20,834 bases of DNA from JAICLV01 sp036380925. Its GTDB lineage: Bacteria; Actinomycetota; Actinomycetes; Acidothermales; Acidothermaceae. Position 1 is the stretch's first letter; each line of letters begins with the position of its first letter. The translations under genes were made by a program, and so were the position numbers. Location of the stretch: positions 1 to 20,834 of the forward strand of contig DASVDW010000033.1 of the NCBI GenBank assembly GCA_036380925.1, written 5' to 3'. Under the pieces are notes generated by a model that saw only the letters and a list, made by a program, of their open reading frames with translations, was not told where the DNA came from and did not search any database. Below are positions 13,862 to 20,834 of this stretch, in pieces.

Positions 13862-15063
13862 GGCGCGACGAGGAAGGCGCGATCGCCATCATCGTGGCGC
13901 TTTTCGCCATCGTGCTTTTCGGTTTCGCGGCATTGGTCGTCGACGTCGGAAACGCGTCCGACGTGCGCGGACAGGCGTCAGCGGCGGCCGACGACGGCGC
14001 GCTTGCCGGAGAGCGGGCGTTGGCAAGTTGGACGAACGCGAACCGCACGTCCCCCGATCCGGCGTTCGAGCAAACCCTTGTCGACACGGTCAAAGCCGCG
14101 GTCGCCAACACCTACGAGGTCGACGACAGCGCGTGGTCATCGTGCACCGACACTGTTCCGAGCGGTTTCACCGCAACAGCCGCGAGTCAGTGCGTGCAGT
14201 ACCAGGTGACGATCGTCAACGATCCGGCGACCGGCTTGTCAGAGGTGACCGGCTCGTCGGTGCGGGTGCGAATTCCCCCGCGCGACGTTCCGAGCACCTT
14301 CGGCGGCATTTTCGGCGCGAGTTCGATCTCGGTCTCGCCAATCGCGGCGGCGAACGCCGGCCAAGACCCGCCTTCGCCGTGTCTGCCGTGCGACCCTCGG
14401 CTCGATGACGCGTCGGGTCAGCCGGCCTCGCAAGCCACCTTGCCCGACAGCGTCCGCAACTTCCTCCCTGACCCGTCCACCGTCGCGGCCGCGCCGCCCC
14501 TCGACGCCAACGGATGCCCGACCGGTCCGGGCCGTTTTGACGCCGACGTCGACGTCACGATGCCCGACAACGTGACGCCTTGCGTCTTGCCGCCCGGCCT
14601 CTATGTCTTCAACAACAGCGCGCTGAGCGTGACCGGCTTTCTGCAAGGAACCGGCGTGACGTTGGTCTTCTACGGAACGAGCGACCAGCCGATCGACGTC
14701 TCGGGGCGGCTCAGGCTGGCCGCGCCGCCGGCACATCAGCCGCCCGCCTTGGGTGACCCGATACCCGGCGTGGCCATCGTGATCGACCAATACGACACGT
14801 CGATCCAGCAACCGCGCACCTTTGAGATGGGCGCCGACTTCGACATCACCGGCAGCGTGTACGCGCTCGACGGGCACGCCACGTGGAAAACCAAGGACGG
14901 CGACTGTCAGCCGAGCGGCGGCTGCGTCATCCACGACGACGGGGTCGATGAGCGGATCGCCGTCACCGCAACCACTTTCGGCGACGGTGGTCGCATCCCC
15001 ACGGTCGCGTCCGACCACCTTCCCCAGCTACCGCCGCCACAGCCCGAACACCTGAGCGAGTAG
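13849..15063 (+). CDS. TadG-like pilus-associated protein with a beta-rich C-terminal region
   Basis: I prefer GTG 13849 (404 residues), because GGAG lies 6 nt upstream inside the tadE coding end. GTG 13837 would add four residues. The first 50 residues, RRDEEGAIAIIVALFAIVLFGFAALVVDVGNASDVRGQ, are typical of TadG-like Flp pilus proteins, with one membrane helix (about 11-34) and the bulk outside. A Cys-containing middle (CLPCDPRLDD) follows. The C-terminal half has short hydrophobic strands (PPGLYVFNNSALSVTGFLQG, VTLVFYGTSD, GVAIVIDQYD, FDITGSVYALDG) that suggest a beta-solenoid or similar fold. I see no vWA domain, unlike many proteobacterial TadG proteins. It overlaps tadE by 13 bp, so the two are cotranslated. 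Confidence 0.85.
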   Translation: MQALRRDEEGAIAIIVALFAIVLFGFAALVVDVGNASDVRGQASAAADDGALAGERALASWTNANRTSPDPAFEQTLVDTVKAAVANTYEVDDSAWSSCTDTVPSGFTATAASQCVQYQVTIVNDPATGLSEVTGSSVRVRIPPRDVPSTFGGIFGASSISVSPIAAANAGQDPPSPCLPCDPRLDDASGQPASQATLPDSVRNFLPDPSTVAAAPPLDANGCPTGPGRFDADVDVTMPDNVTPCVLPPGLYVFNNSALSVTGFLQGTGVTLVFYGTSDQPIDVSGRLRLAAPPAHQPPALGDPIPGVAIVIDQYDTSIQQPRTFEMGADFDITGSVYALDGHATWKTKDGDCQPSGGCVIHDDGVDERIAVTATTFGDGGRIPTVASDHLPQLPPPQPEHLSE

Positions 15064-15069
15064 CCCTGC

Positions 15070-15765
15070 ATGGCCGCGGAAGTACGTGTGCTCAGCTACA
15101 ACGTGCGCTCGCTGCGCGACGACAAGCACGCGGTCGCGACCGTCATCAAGGCCTGCGCGCCGGACGTCGTCTGCGTTCAAGAGGCGCCGCGGTTCTTTCG
15201 CTGGCGCACGAAGTGCGCGGAGCTAGCCAGCGAGTCCGGCCTTTTCGTCGTGACGGGAGGACGCGACGCCGCGGCGATGCTGTTGTTGGCGTCGCTGCGC
15301 GTCCGCGTCCTGTCCACCCGCGACGTCCTGCTCTCCAAGAAGCGCGGGTTGCACCAACGCGGCATCGCGCTCGCGGGTCTGCAGGTGGGCGACGCGCGGT
15401 TCGTGGTGGGCAGCGTCCACCTCGACCTCGACGCCGGCGAGCGGCGCCGCCATGTCGATGAAATCCTGTCGCGGGTCAAGGAGTTCGGCGGTCCAGCGGT
15501 GATCGCCGGCGACATCAACGAGCCGCCAACCGGATCCGCGTGGCAGGCGTTGGCGGCGGCGCACCGCGACGCCTACGCCGTGTCGCCAACCGGCGGCGAG
15601 CACACCTACAGCGCTACGCACCCGGTCCGCCGGATCGACGGCGTGTTCGTCGATCAACGCATCGAGGTCGTCGAGTGCGGTGTGCCCGACGCGCCCGGCA
15701 TCGAGCGGGCGAGCGACCACCGGCCGGTGCTTGCGGTGTTGCGCGTGCCCGCCGACGCCGCGTAG
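15070..15765 (+). CDS. Endonuclease/exonuclease/phosphatase (EEP) family hydrolase
   Basis: This 231-residue protein carries the full EEP active-site set: N11 (SYNVRSL), E38 (VCVQEAP), H117 (GSVHLDLD), D148 and N150 (GDINEPP), D190 (RRIDGVFVD), and D216-H217 (SDHRPVLAVL). The fold cleaves phosphodiester or phosphomonoester bonds with a divalent metal. Substrates range from DNA to sphingomyelin and inositol phosphates, so the substrate here is open. There is no signal peptide, suggesting a cytoplasmic enzyme. The ATG lies 6 bp after the tadG-like stop with a poor ribosome site, so translation is probably coupled. It ends 13 bp from the convergent membrane-protein gene. Confidence 0.88.
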   Translation: MAAEVRVLSYNVRSLRDDKHAVATVIKACAPDVVCVQEAPRFFRWRTKCAELASESGLFVVTGGRDAAAMLLLASLRVRVLSTRDVLLSKKRGLHQRGIALAGLQVGDARFVVGSVHLDLDAGERRRHVDEILSRVKEFGGPAVIAGDINEPPTGSAWQALAAAHRDAYAVSPTGGEHTYSATHPVRRIDGVFVDQRIEVVECGVPDAPGIERASDHRPVLAVLRVPADAA

Positions 15766-15778
15766 ACGACGGCCAGAG

Positions 15779-16618
15779 CTAGACGACGGCGCCGTCGTCC
15801 GAGTCGTCGGGCTCGCGTTCGGAACGCATCCCGGCGACCAGGGCGGCGAAACCGCCGACGATGGCGAACACGCCTAGCGCGATTCCGCCTGGCACCGCGT
15901 CGCTGAATTCCTTGGAGATGATGAGCGCGAAGCCAAAGACGATGGCGAGGATCGCCCAACGCGTCGCGGGTCGCATCTTCGGCGGCTTCGGCGGCGTGGG
16001 CGGAACGAAATGCTCGTCAAGCATCGACAGCGGGTCGTACTCCCCGCCGTAATCGCCGCCCGCCGCCACGCCGGCCCCGTCGTCCACGCCGGCCCCGGCT
16101 CCGTGACCCGCGCCGGACCCGCTTCCCGGCGGCTCGGCGGGCCGCACGATGCGCCGCGGCACCACCGGATTGTCGTCAGGAAGGTCCAGCGGCAGCGCCT
16201 GCTGACCGTCGACGAAGTCCGCGGGCGGGTCGAGCACGTCCTCGGCGTCCGGCCAGGGCGGCACGCTCGCCTGAGCCGGGGAGTTGTAGTTGGCCACCAA
16301 CTCCGCCCACGCGTCCTCAAAGGACGTGCGGCGGTCGTCGCGGGGGCCCTCCTCGACCGGCAGCGGCGCCGTCTCGGTGTGCTGGCTGAGCAGCGCGGCT
16401 GCCCGGTCGCGATGCTCGCGGTCGACCCAAAGCCGGTCATGTGGACGGTCGGGCAGGTGCACCTCGAGATATCCGCCGAGGTGGCCGGTGCTGGGCTCGA
16501 CGTAGGCGGCGATGCCCTCCGCGCGCAACACCTCGAGCATCGCCTCCGCCAGCCGCGGGTCAAGATCCGCCAGCGGCAGGTAGTGGCGGGCGACGAAGCC
16601 GTTGTCTCGACCTGGCAT
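15779..16618 (-). CDS. Hypothetical two-TM membrane protein with acidic C-terminus
   Basis: This 279-residue protein has an N-terminal soluble region (about 10-80, YLPLADLDPRLAEAMLEVLRAEGI...DRLWVDREHRDRA), a long disordered acidic and Gly/Pro-rich stretch (about 85-215), two membrane helices (about 219-236 and 244-264) and an acidic tail. The N-terminal part resembles small DUF2007-like putative signal domains, but only loosely. Similar proteins of unknown function occur beside the same esterase gene in other actinobacteria, as I recall. It starts at ATG 16618, 3 bp after the hydrolase stop, with an AGGA ribosome site, so the two form an operon. I cannot assign a function. Confidence 0.82.
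   Translation of the reverse strand: MPGRDNGFVARHYLPLADLDPRLAEAMLEVLRAEGIAAYVEPSTGHLGGYLEVHLPDRPHDRLWVDREHRDRAAALLSQHTETAPLPVEEGPRDDRRTSFEDAWAELVANYNSPAQASVPPWPDAEDVLDPPADFVDGQQALPLDLPDDNPVVPRRIVRPAEPPGSGSGAGHGAGAGVDDGAGVAAGGDYGGEYDPLSMLDEHFVPPTPPKPPKMRPATRWAILAIVFGFALIISKEFSDAVPGGIALGVFAIVGGFAALVAGMRSEREPDDSDDGAVV
15782..15799. terminator. Perfect 18-bp palindrome at a convergent gene end
   Basis: GACGACGGC followed by its exact complement GCCGTCGTC lies across the last codons of the membrane-protein gene, 16 bp after the EEP hydrolase stop. It could fold on either strand as a 7-bp stem with a 4-nt loop and serve as a two-way terminator. There is no T-run. It could also just reflect codons for Asp-Asp-Gly-Ala-Val-Val. 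Confidence 0.35.
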
Positions 16619-16621
16619 GTC

Positions 16622-17401
16622 TCAATCCTGCACGGCGAACGGTGAGTTTGCGGCGCCGGTGGAGAGCCGGCGGACGAATTCGAGGCTGCCCCGAAAGATC
16701 AACTCGGCGTCGTTGTCGAGCGTCGCGACGTGATAGCTGTTGCGCAAGACGCGCTCCTCGACGTCGAGGGAGCGGACGCCGCTGAGCAGCACGGCGGTGC
16801 TCGCCGGTTCGACCACGTGGTCGACGGCGCTTCGGTAAACCAGCAGCGGCTGATCGACGAGCGCGAGGTCGGCGCGGGTGACCGCCCACAACCGGGTCAG
16901 CGATCGCAGCGCGCGAAGCGGCGTCCGGTCGTAGCCGCCCTCATCGACGTGCGGCCGCATCGTGTCGTTGCCGATCCCTCTCACCGACGGCCGCACCTTC
17001 TCAAGGACCGGCAGCAGCACCATCGACCTGCGCAGGCTGAGCAGGGACGGGTTGACGAGGACCAGCCCGGCGACTTGTTCGCCGCGAGTCTGCGCGAGCC
17101 GCAACGCCAACGTCGCGCCCATCGACAACCCGCAGACGAAGACCCGGTCGCAGCGCGCGCGCAACTCGTCAAAGGACGCCTCGACGGTCGCGAACCAGTC
17201 GGTCCACCGGGTCAGCTGCAGGTCCCGCCATTGGGTGCCGTGGCCGGGAAGGCGGGGCAGCCGCACCGAGACGCCCTCGTCCGCGAGGAACTCGGCCCAC
17301 GGCCGCAACGACGCCGGCGACCCGGTGAAGCCGTGGCACAGCACGACGCCGACGCGTCCGCCGTCGTGCGCGAACGGGCGCGCGCCCGGCAACTCCAACA
17401 C
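16622..17401 (-). CDS. Alpha/beta hydrolase, carboxylesterase/monoacylglycerol-lipase type
   Basis: The 259-residue protein starts at GTG 17401 with GGAG 5 nt upstream. It has an oxyanion-hole motif CHGFTGSP (22-29), the nucleophile S93 in GLSMG (91-95), acid D194 (SAVDHVV) and H224 (NSYHVATLD), a complete catalytic triad in the usual order. The pattern is close to carboxylesterases of the Est30/YvaK type, which cleave short-chain or monoacylglycerol esters. The neighbouring PlsC acyltransferase gene on the other strand suggests a lipid context. No signal peptide is seen. It is followed 3 bp later by the two-TM protein gene. Confidence 0.9.
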   Translation of the reverse strand: MLELPGARPFAHDGGRVGVVLCHGFTGSPASLRPWAEFLADEGVSVRLPRLPGHGTQWRDLQLTRWTDWFATVEASFDELRARCDRVFVCGLSMGATLALRLAQTRGEQVAGLVLVNPSLLSLRRSMVLLPVLEKVRPSVRGIGNDTMRPHVDEGGYDRTPLRALRSLTRLWAVTRADLALVDQPLLVYRSAVDHVVEPASTAVLLSGVRSLDVEERVLRNSYHVATLDNDAELIFRGSLEFVRRLSTGAANSPFAVQD

Positions 17402-17497
17402 GGTGACTCCTGACGCGTTGGCACCTCAACCCGTGACTCGTTCGACCGATGGTCGCATGCCGTCGGCTCGCGCGCGAGGGCGCCGGCCGCGCGGCGA

Positions 17498-17503
17498 TAA
17501 GGT
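17498..17503 (+). promoter_or_regulatory. Leaderless -10 box before plsC-type gene
   Basis: TAAGGT fits TANNNT and its last T is 7 nt before the G of the GTG start, the spacing that puts transcription start on the start codon itself. The same geometry is found before the DAHP synthase gene. An AAGG within the box could instead act as a weak ribosome site. Confidence 0.5.
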
Positions 17504-17509
17504 GCTCGG

Positions 17510-18250
17510 GTGTTCTACTGGCTGGCGAAATGGACGATCGGCACAACGCTGCGACTGGTGTTCCGGCCGCGCGTCGTCGGTCTGGAGAACGTCCCCGCCA
17601 AGGGTGCGGCCATCATCGCGAGCAACCACCTGTCGTTCTCCGACTCCTTCTTCGCTCCGCTCGTGATTCCCGGGCGCAAGGTCACCTTCATGGCGAAGGC
17701 GGAGTACTTCAACCGCAAAGGGGTCAAAGGCTGGTTCAGCCGCGTCTTCTTCAAGAGCATCGGGCAGCTGTCGGTTGACCGGTCCGGCGGCAGGGCGAGC
17801 GCGGCCGGCCTGCGAACCGGGCTCGAGGTCTTGCAGGCCGGCGAGTTGCTCGGCATCTACCCAGAAGGCACTCGCTCGCCCGACGGGCGGCTGTACCGCG
17901 GTCGCACCGGGATCGCCCGCATGGTGCTGGAGTCGGGCGTGCCGGTCATCCCGTGCGCGATGGTCAACACCGACCGGCTGCAGCCGCCCGGCCAGGTGGT
18001 GCCGAAAATCGTGCAGCCGGAGGTTCGGTTCGGCAAGCCGCTCGACTTCGCCCGTTACGCGGGGCTGGAGACCGACCGACTCGTGCTGCGCGCCATCACC
18101 GACGAGATCATGTACGAGCTCATGCGTTTGTCGGGCCAGGAATACGTTGACATATACGCCACCAAGGCAAAAGAGTTGCTGAAGCGCTTCGGAAGGATCG
18201 ACCAAAACCTGGACGACGCGACCGCGTCGTCGTCCGCGAAATCGCAGTGA
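17510..18250 (+). CDS. 1-acylglycerol-3-phosphate acyltransferase (PlsC family)
   Basis: This 246-residue protein has the acyltransferase motifs NHLSFSD (N39-H40 to D45, the HX4D pair), a block around F60-AKAEYF, YPEGTRSPDG with E119-G120-T121-R122, and VPVIPCAMV (144-152). It should add an acyl chain to lysophosphatidate or a related lysophospholipid on the inner face of the membrane. A short hydrophobic N-terminus (about 1-18) may attach it there. The GTG at 17510 lies directly after a -10-like TAAGGT. It diverges from the esterase gene across 108 bp, which hold this promoter and no gene. Acyl donor and exact acceptor are not readable. Confidence 0.92.
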   Translation: MFYWLAKWTIGTTLRLVFRPRVVGLENVPAKGAAIIASNHLSFSDSFFAPLVIPGRKVTFMAKAEYFNRKGVKGWFSRVFFKSIGQLSVDRSGGRASAAGLRTGLEVLQAGELLGIYPEGTRSPDGRLYRGRTGIARMVLESGVPVIPCAMVNTDRLQPPGQVVPKIVQPEVRFGKPLDFARYAGLETDRLVLRAITDEIMYELMRLSGQEYVDIYATKAKELLKRFGRIDQNLDDATASSSAKSQ

Positions 18251-18342
18251 CTTCGACGCCGCGTCGGTGACCTTGGTCCCGACCCGAGACGCTGCTGGTC
18301 CTCACCACCCCGACCCGCTTCGGGATCTGCCCAATCCGGCGC

Positions 18343-18348
18343 TACGCT
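18343..18348 (+). promoter_or_regulatory. Candidate -10 box of pfkA
   Basis: TACGCT fits TANNNT and predicts a start about 27 nt before the pfkA ATG, leaving room for the GGGAGG ribosome site. A -35 element is not clear; TTCGGG lies 18 nt upstream. The 131-bp gap after the acyltransferase gene also has a small CGACG-CCG-CGTCG hairpin near 18255. Confidence 0.4.
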
Positions 18349-18381
18349 TTCCGCTGTTTGTCTACCGGGAGGTTGGAAGCG

Positions 18382-19407
18382 ATGCGAGTCGGAGTTCTCA
18401 CTGGCGGCGGTGACTGCCCGGGACTCAACGCGGTCATCCGCGCGGTCGTGCGCAAGGGCATCGGCGAGTACGGATTCGAGTTCGTCGGTTTCCGCGACGG
18501 CTGGCGCGGCCCGATCAACGGCGAGACCGTCCCGCTCGGCATCCCGCAGGTGCGCGGCATCCTGCCGCGCGGCGGCACGATCCTCGGCTCGTCGCGCACC
18601 AATCCGGCCAAGATCGAGGGCGGCTACGAGACGATCGCCGCCAACATGGAAAAGCTCGGCGTCGAGGCCCTCGTGGCGATCGGCGGCGACGACACGCTCG
18701 GCGTCGCGGCTGAACTGCACCGTCGCGGCGTGCACGTCGTCGGCGTCCCGAAGACCATCGACAACGACCTGTCGGCGACCGACTACACCTTCGGCTTCGA
18801 CACCGCCGTCAACATCGCCACGGAGGCGATCGACCGCCTGCACACCACCGCGGAGTCGCACCACCGGGCGCTGATCGTCGAGGTCATGGGCCGGCACGCC
18901 GGATGGATCGCGCTGCACGCGGGCATGGCCGGCGGCGCGAACGTCATCTTGATCCCCGAGGTGCCGTTCGACATCGAGAACGTGTGCGAGTACATCGAAG
19001 AGCGCTTCCGCAGCCAGTACGCGCCGATCGTCGTGGTCGCCGAGGGCGCCACGCCGCGCGAGGGGACGATGGAGCTGCTCACCGGGGACCTCGACGCGTT
19101 CGGCCACGTCCGGCTCGGCGGGATCGGCCAGCGGCTCGCCGACGAGATCGAGAAGCGCACCGGCAAGGAGGCCCGCACCACGGTGCTCGGCCACATCCAG
19201 CGCGGCGGCACCCCGACCGCCTTCGACCGGGTGCTCGCGACCCGGTTCGGCCTGCAGGCGATCGACGCCGTGCACGACGCGGACTGGGGCAAGATGGTCG
19301 CGCTGCGCGGCACCGACATCGTCCGGGCCAGCCTGGACGAGGCGACCGGCGAGCTGAAAGTGGTCCCCGCCGCCCGCTACGCGGAGGCCGAAGTCTTCTT
19401 CGGCTAG
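18382..19407 (+). CDS. pfkA: 6-phosphofructokinase, possibly pyrophosphate-dependent
   Basis: The 341-residue enzyme phosphorylates fructose 6-phosphate at C1 in glycolysis. Its start ATG 18382 has GGGAGG 9 nt upstream. Numbering matches E. coli PfkA: GGG at 8-10, D103, catalytic D127 in PKTIDNDL, MGRHAGW at 169-175, and substrate residues around E221 and the HIQRGGTPTAFDR block (271-283). Position 104 is Asp (GGDD, 101-104) and 124 is Lys. In ATP-dependent enzymes both are usually Gly. The D104/K124 pair is a known mark of PPi use, as in the Amycolatopsis methanolica enzyme. Actinobacterial relatives with related sequences can use ATP, so the donor stays open. It lies between plsC and the DAHP synthase gene. 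Confidence 0.96.
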   Translation: MRVGVLTGGGDCPGLNAVIRAVVRKGIGEYGFEFVGFRDGWRGPINGETVPLGIPQVRGILPRGGTILGSSRTNPAKIEGGYETIAANMEKLGVEALVAIGGDDTLGVAAELHRRGVHVVGVPKTIDNDLSATDYTFGFDTAVNIATEAIDRLHTTAESHHRALIVEVMGRHAGWIALHAGMAGGANVILIPEVPFDIENVCEYIEERFRSQYAPIVVVAEGATPREGTMELLTGDLDAFGHVRLGGIGQRLADEIEKRTGKEARTTVLGHIQRGGTPTAFDRVLATRFGLQAIDAVHDADWGKMVALRGTDIVRASLDEATGELKVVPAARYAEAEVFFG

Positions 19408-19462
19408 CCCGGGGCCCGAGCCCGTGGTCGGTAACGCGGCCGAGCCCGCTGCGGCGCGCCGG

Positions 19463-19468
19463 TAGACT
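19463..19468 (+). promoter_or_regulatory. Leaderless -10 box before the DAHP synthase gene
   Basis: TAGACT fits TANNNT and ends 7 nt before the G of GTG 19475, so the transcript should begin at the start codon. No Shine-Dalgarno sequence is present between them, which supports a leaderless mRNA. No clear -35 box is seen. Confidence 0.6.
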
Positions 19469-19474
19469 TCCGCC

Positions 19475-20827
19475 GTGCAATCCATCGAATCGTGGCGTTC
19501 GCTTCCGGCCGCCCAGCAGCCTGCTTGGCCGGACGACGCCGCGTTGCGGCAGGTGGCCGACCGGCTGAGCGAGCTGCCGCCCCTCGTCGTCCCGGAAGAA
19601 TGCGACCGGTTGCGGGCGCGGCTTGCCGACGTCGCGCTAGGCAAGGCGTTCCTCCTCCAAGGCGGCGACTGCGCCGAGACGTTCGCCGACGCCACCGTGG
19701 AGAAGGTGCGCGACAAGACGAAGATCCTGCTGCAGATGGCGGTGGTGCTCACCTACGGCGCGAGCGTGCCGGTGGTGAAGGTCGGCCGCATGGCGGGCCA
19801 ATACGCCAAGCCGCGCTCGAAGAACACCGAGGTGGTCGACGGCGTCGAGCTCGGCAGCTACCGGGGCGACGCGGTCAACTCGATCGAGCGGACGACGGCG
19901 GCCCGCACTCCCGACCCGACGCGGTTGCTCGAGGCGTACCACCGGGCGGCGGCCACGCTGAACCTGATTCGCGCCCACGCGACCGGGGGTTTCGCCGACC
20001 TGCGCAAGGTGCACGCGTGGAACTCCGACTTCGTCCGGCGCTCGCCAGCGGGCCAGCGCTACGAGTCGATCGCCACCGACATCGACCGCGCGCTGCGTTT
20101 CATGCAGGCGTGCGGCTTCGACCTCGACGGCGCCGACGTCGCCCATCAGGTGGAGCTTTTCGCAAGCCACGAGGCGTTGCTGCTCGACTACGAGTCGGCG
20201 CTGACGCGCTACGACGGCGATCGCGGCGCGTTTTACGACCTGTCGGCGCACATGGTGTGGGTGGGGGAGCGCACCCGCGACCTCGACGGCGCGCATATCG
20301 AGTTCGCCCGCCAGATCGCCAACCCGATCGGCGTGAAGATCGGCCCGACGACGTCGCCCGACACCGCCGTCGCGTTGCTGGAGAAGCTTGACCCTGAGCG
20401 GATCCCGGGTCGCATGATGTTCGTCGCGCGCATGGGCGCCGATCGAGTGCGCGACGTGCTGCCGCCGATAGTCGAGAAGGTCACCGCGACCGGCGCCGAC
20501 GTCATCTGGAGCTGCGACCCGATGCACGGCAACACCATCGAGTCCGCGAGCGGCTACAAGACAAGGCATTTTGACGACGTCGTCGAAGAGGTCACCGGGT
20601 TCTTCGAGGTGCACCAAGAACTCGGCACCATCCCCGGGGGCGTGCACGTCGAGCTCACCGGCGAGGACGTCACCGAATGCCTTGGCGGCGCCGACGACAT
20701 CGTCGACGCCCACCTCGGCGACCGGTACGAGACGGCCTGCGACCCGCGGTTGAATGTGGGGCAATCGCTGGAGCTCGCGTTCCTGGTCGCGTCGATGCTG
20801 CAAGAAGGACGACGCGCGCGCGACTAG
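19475..20827 (+). CDS. 3-deoxy-7-phosphoheptulonate (DAHP) synthase, class II
   Basis: This 450-residue enzyme condenses PEP and erythrose 4-phosphate, the first step of the shikimate pathway. It belongs to the class II (plant and Mycobacterium) type. The metal ligands align with the M. tuberculosis enzyme: C66 in QGGDCAETF, H351 in CDPMHGNT, E393 in HVELTGED and D423 in TACDPRLN. Other signatures are VGRMAGQYAKPRS (103-115) and VHAWNSDFVRRSPAGQRYE (179-197). The N-terminus is about 20 residues shorter than in M. tuberculosis AroG, so feedback control that depends on that region may differ. The GTG start lies right after a TAGACT box with no ribosome site. The stop is 7 bp from the window end. 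Confidence 0.97.
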   Translation: MQSIESWRSLPAAQQPAWPDDAALRQVADRLSELPPLVVPEECDRLRARLADVALGKAFLLQGGDCAETFADATVEKVRDKTKILLQMAVVLTYGASVPVVKVGRMAGQYAKPRSKNTEVVDGVELGSYRGDAVNSIERTTAARTPDPTRLLEAYHRAAATLNLIRAHATGGFADLRKVHAWNSDFVRRSPAGQRYESIATDIDRALRFMQACGFDLDGADVAHQVELFASHEALLLDYESALTRYDGDRGAFYDLSAHMVWVGERTRDLDGAHIEFARQIANPIGVKIGPTTSPDTAVALLEKLDPERIPGRMMFVARMGADRVRDVLPPIVEKVTATGADVIWSCDPMHGNTIESASGYKTRHFDDVVEEVTGFFEVHQELGTIPGGVHVELTGEDVTECLGGADDIVDAHLGDRYETACDPRLNVGQSLELAFLVASMLQEGRRARD

Positions 20828-20834
20828 CGCGAGA

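Noticed and set aside
18358..18381. Earlier start for pfkA
   Set aside because: The extra eight residues do not fit the PfkA N-terminus, and GGGAGG is correctly spaced for ATG 18382.
19408..19462. GC-rich inverted segments after pfkA as a terminator
   Set aside because: Pairing around CCCGGGGCCCG is short, has several equal alternatives and no T-run, so I could not support one structure.

Overview
The window is GC-rich, tightly packed bacterial chromosome with frequent GTG starts, and it looks actinobacterial. Supporting signs are a class II DAHP synthase, a ROK glucokinase, a PfkA of the actinobacterial type, CpaB/CpaE/CpaF/TadB/TadC genes in the Gram-positive Tad order, and two genes whose -10 box sits directly before the start codon, as in leaderless transcripts. 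I cannot name a genus. I see no tRNA, rRNA, CRISPR array, transposase or integrase.

Region 1 (1..7044, all minus strand, read right to left) is a Tad/Flp pilus assembly operon: cpaB, cpaE (tadZ-like), cpaF (tadA ATPase), a large fusion of a von Willebrand A domain with TadB, tadC, then the start of a membrane GAF-domain sensor protein that runs off the left edge. Gaps between genes are 10 to 16 bp, so the block is probably one transcript. No Flp pilin or prepilin peptidase gene is visible.

Region 2 (7287..11402, minus strand) is a second operon: a long-chain acyl-CoA synthetase whose stop overlaps the start of an ABC ATPase (TGATG), followed by the ABC permease. A perfect 7-bp inverted repeat lies over the likely promoter of this operon. 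Diverging from it is a gene for a small double zinc-ribbon protein with a single C-terminal membrane segment.

Region 3 (12239..20827) is mostly central metabolism and lipid genes: ROK glucokinase, tadE-like and tadG-like genes, an EEP-family hydrolase, a convergent alpha/beta hydrolase plus two-TM membrane protein pair, a PlsC-type acyltransferase, 6-phosphofructokinase and class II DAHP synthase. Glucokinase and phosphofructokinase feed glycolysis, and DAHP synthase draws PEP into the shikimate pathway. The tadE/tadG pair sits between metabolic genes, about 6 kb from the main tad operon.

The points most worth a second look are the vWA-TadB fusion combined with a TadG-like protein that lacks a vWA domain, the Asp104/Lys124 pair in PfkA that suggests pyrophosphate use, the acyl-CoA synthetase/ABC transporter operon with its candidate operator, and the matching leaderless promoters of plsC and the DAHP synthase gene.
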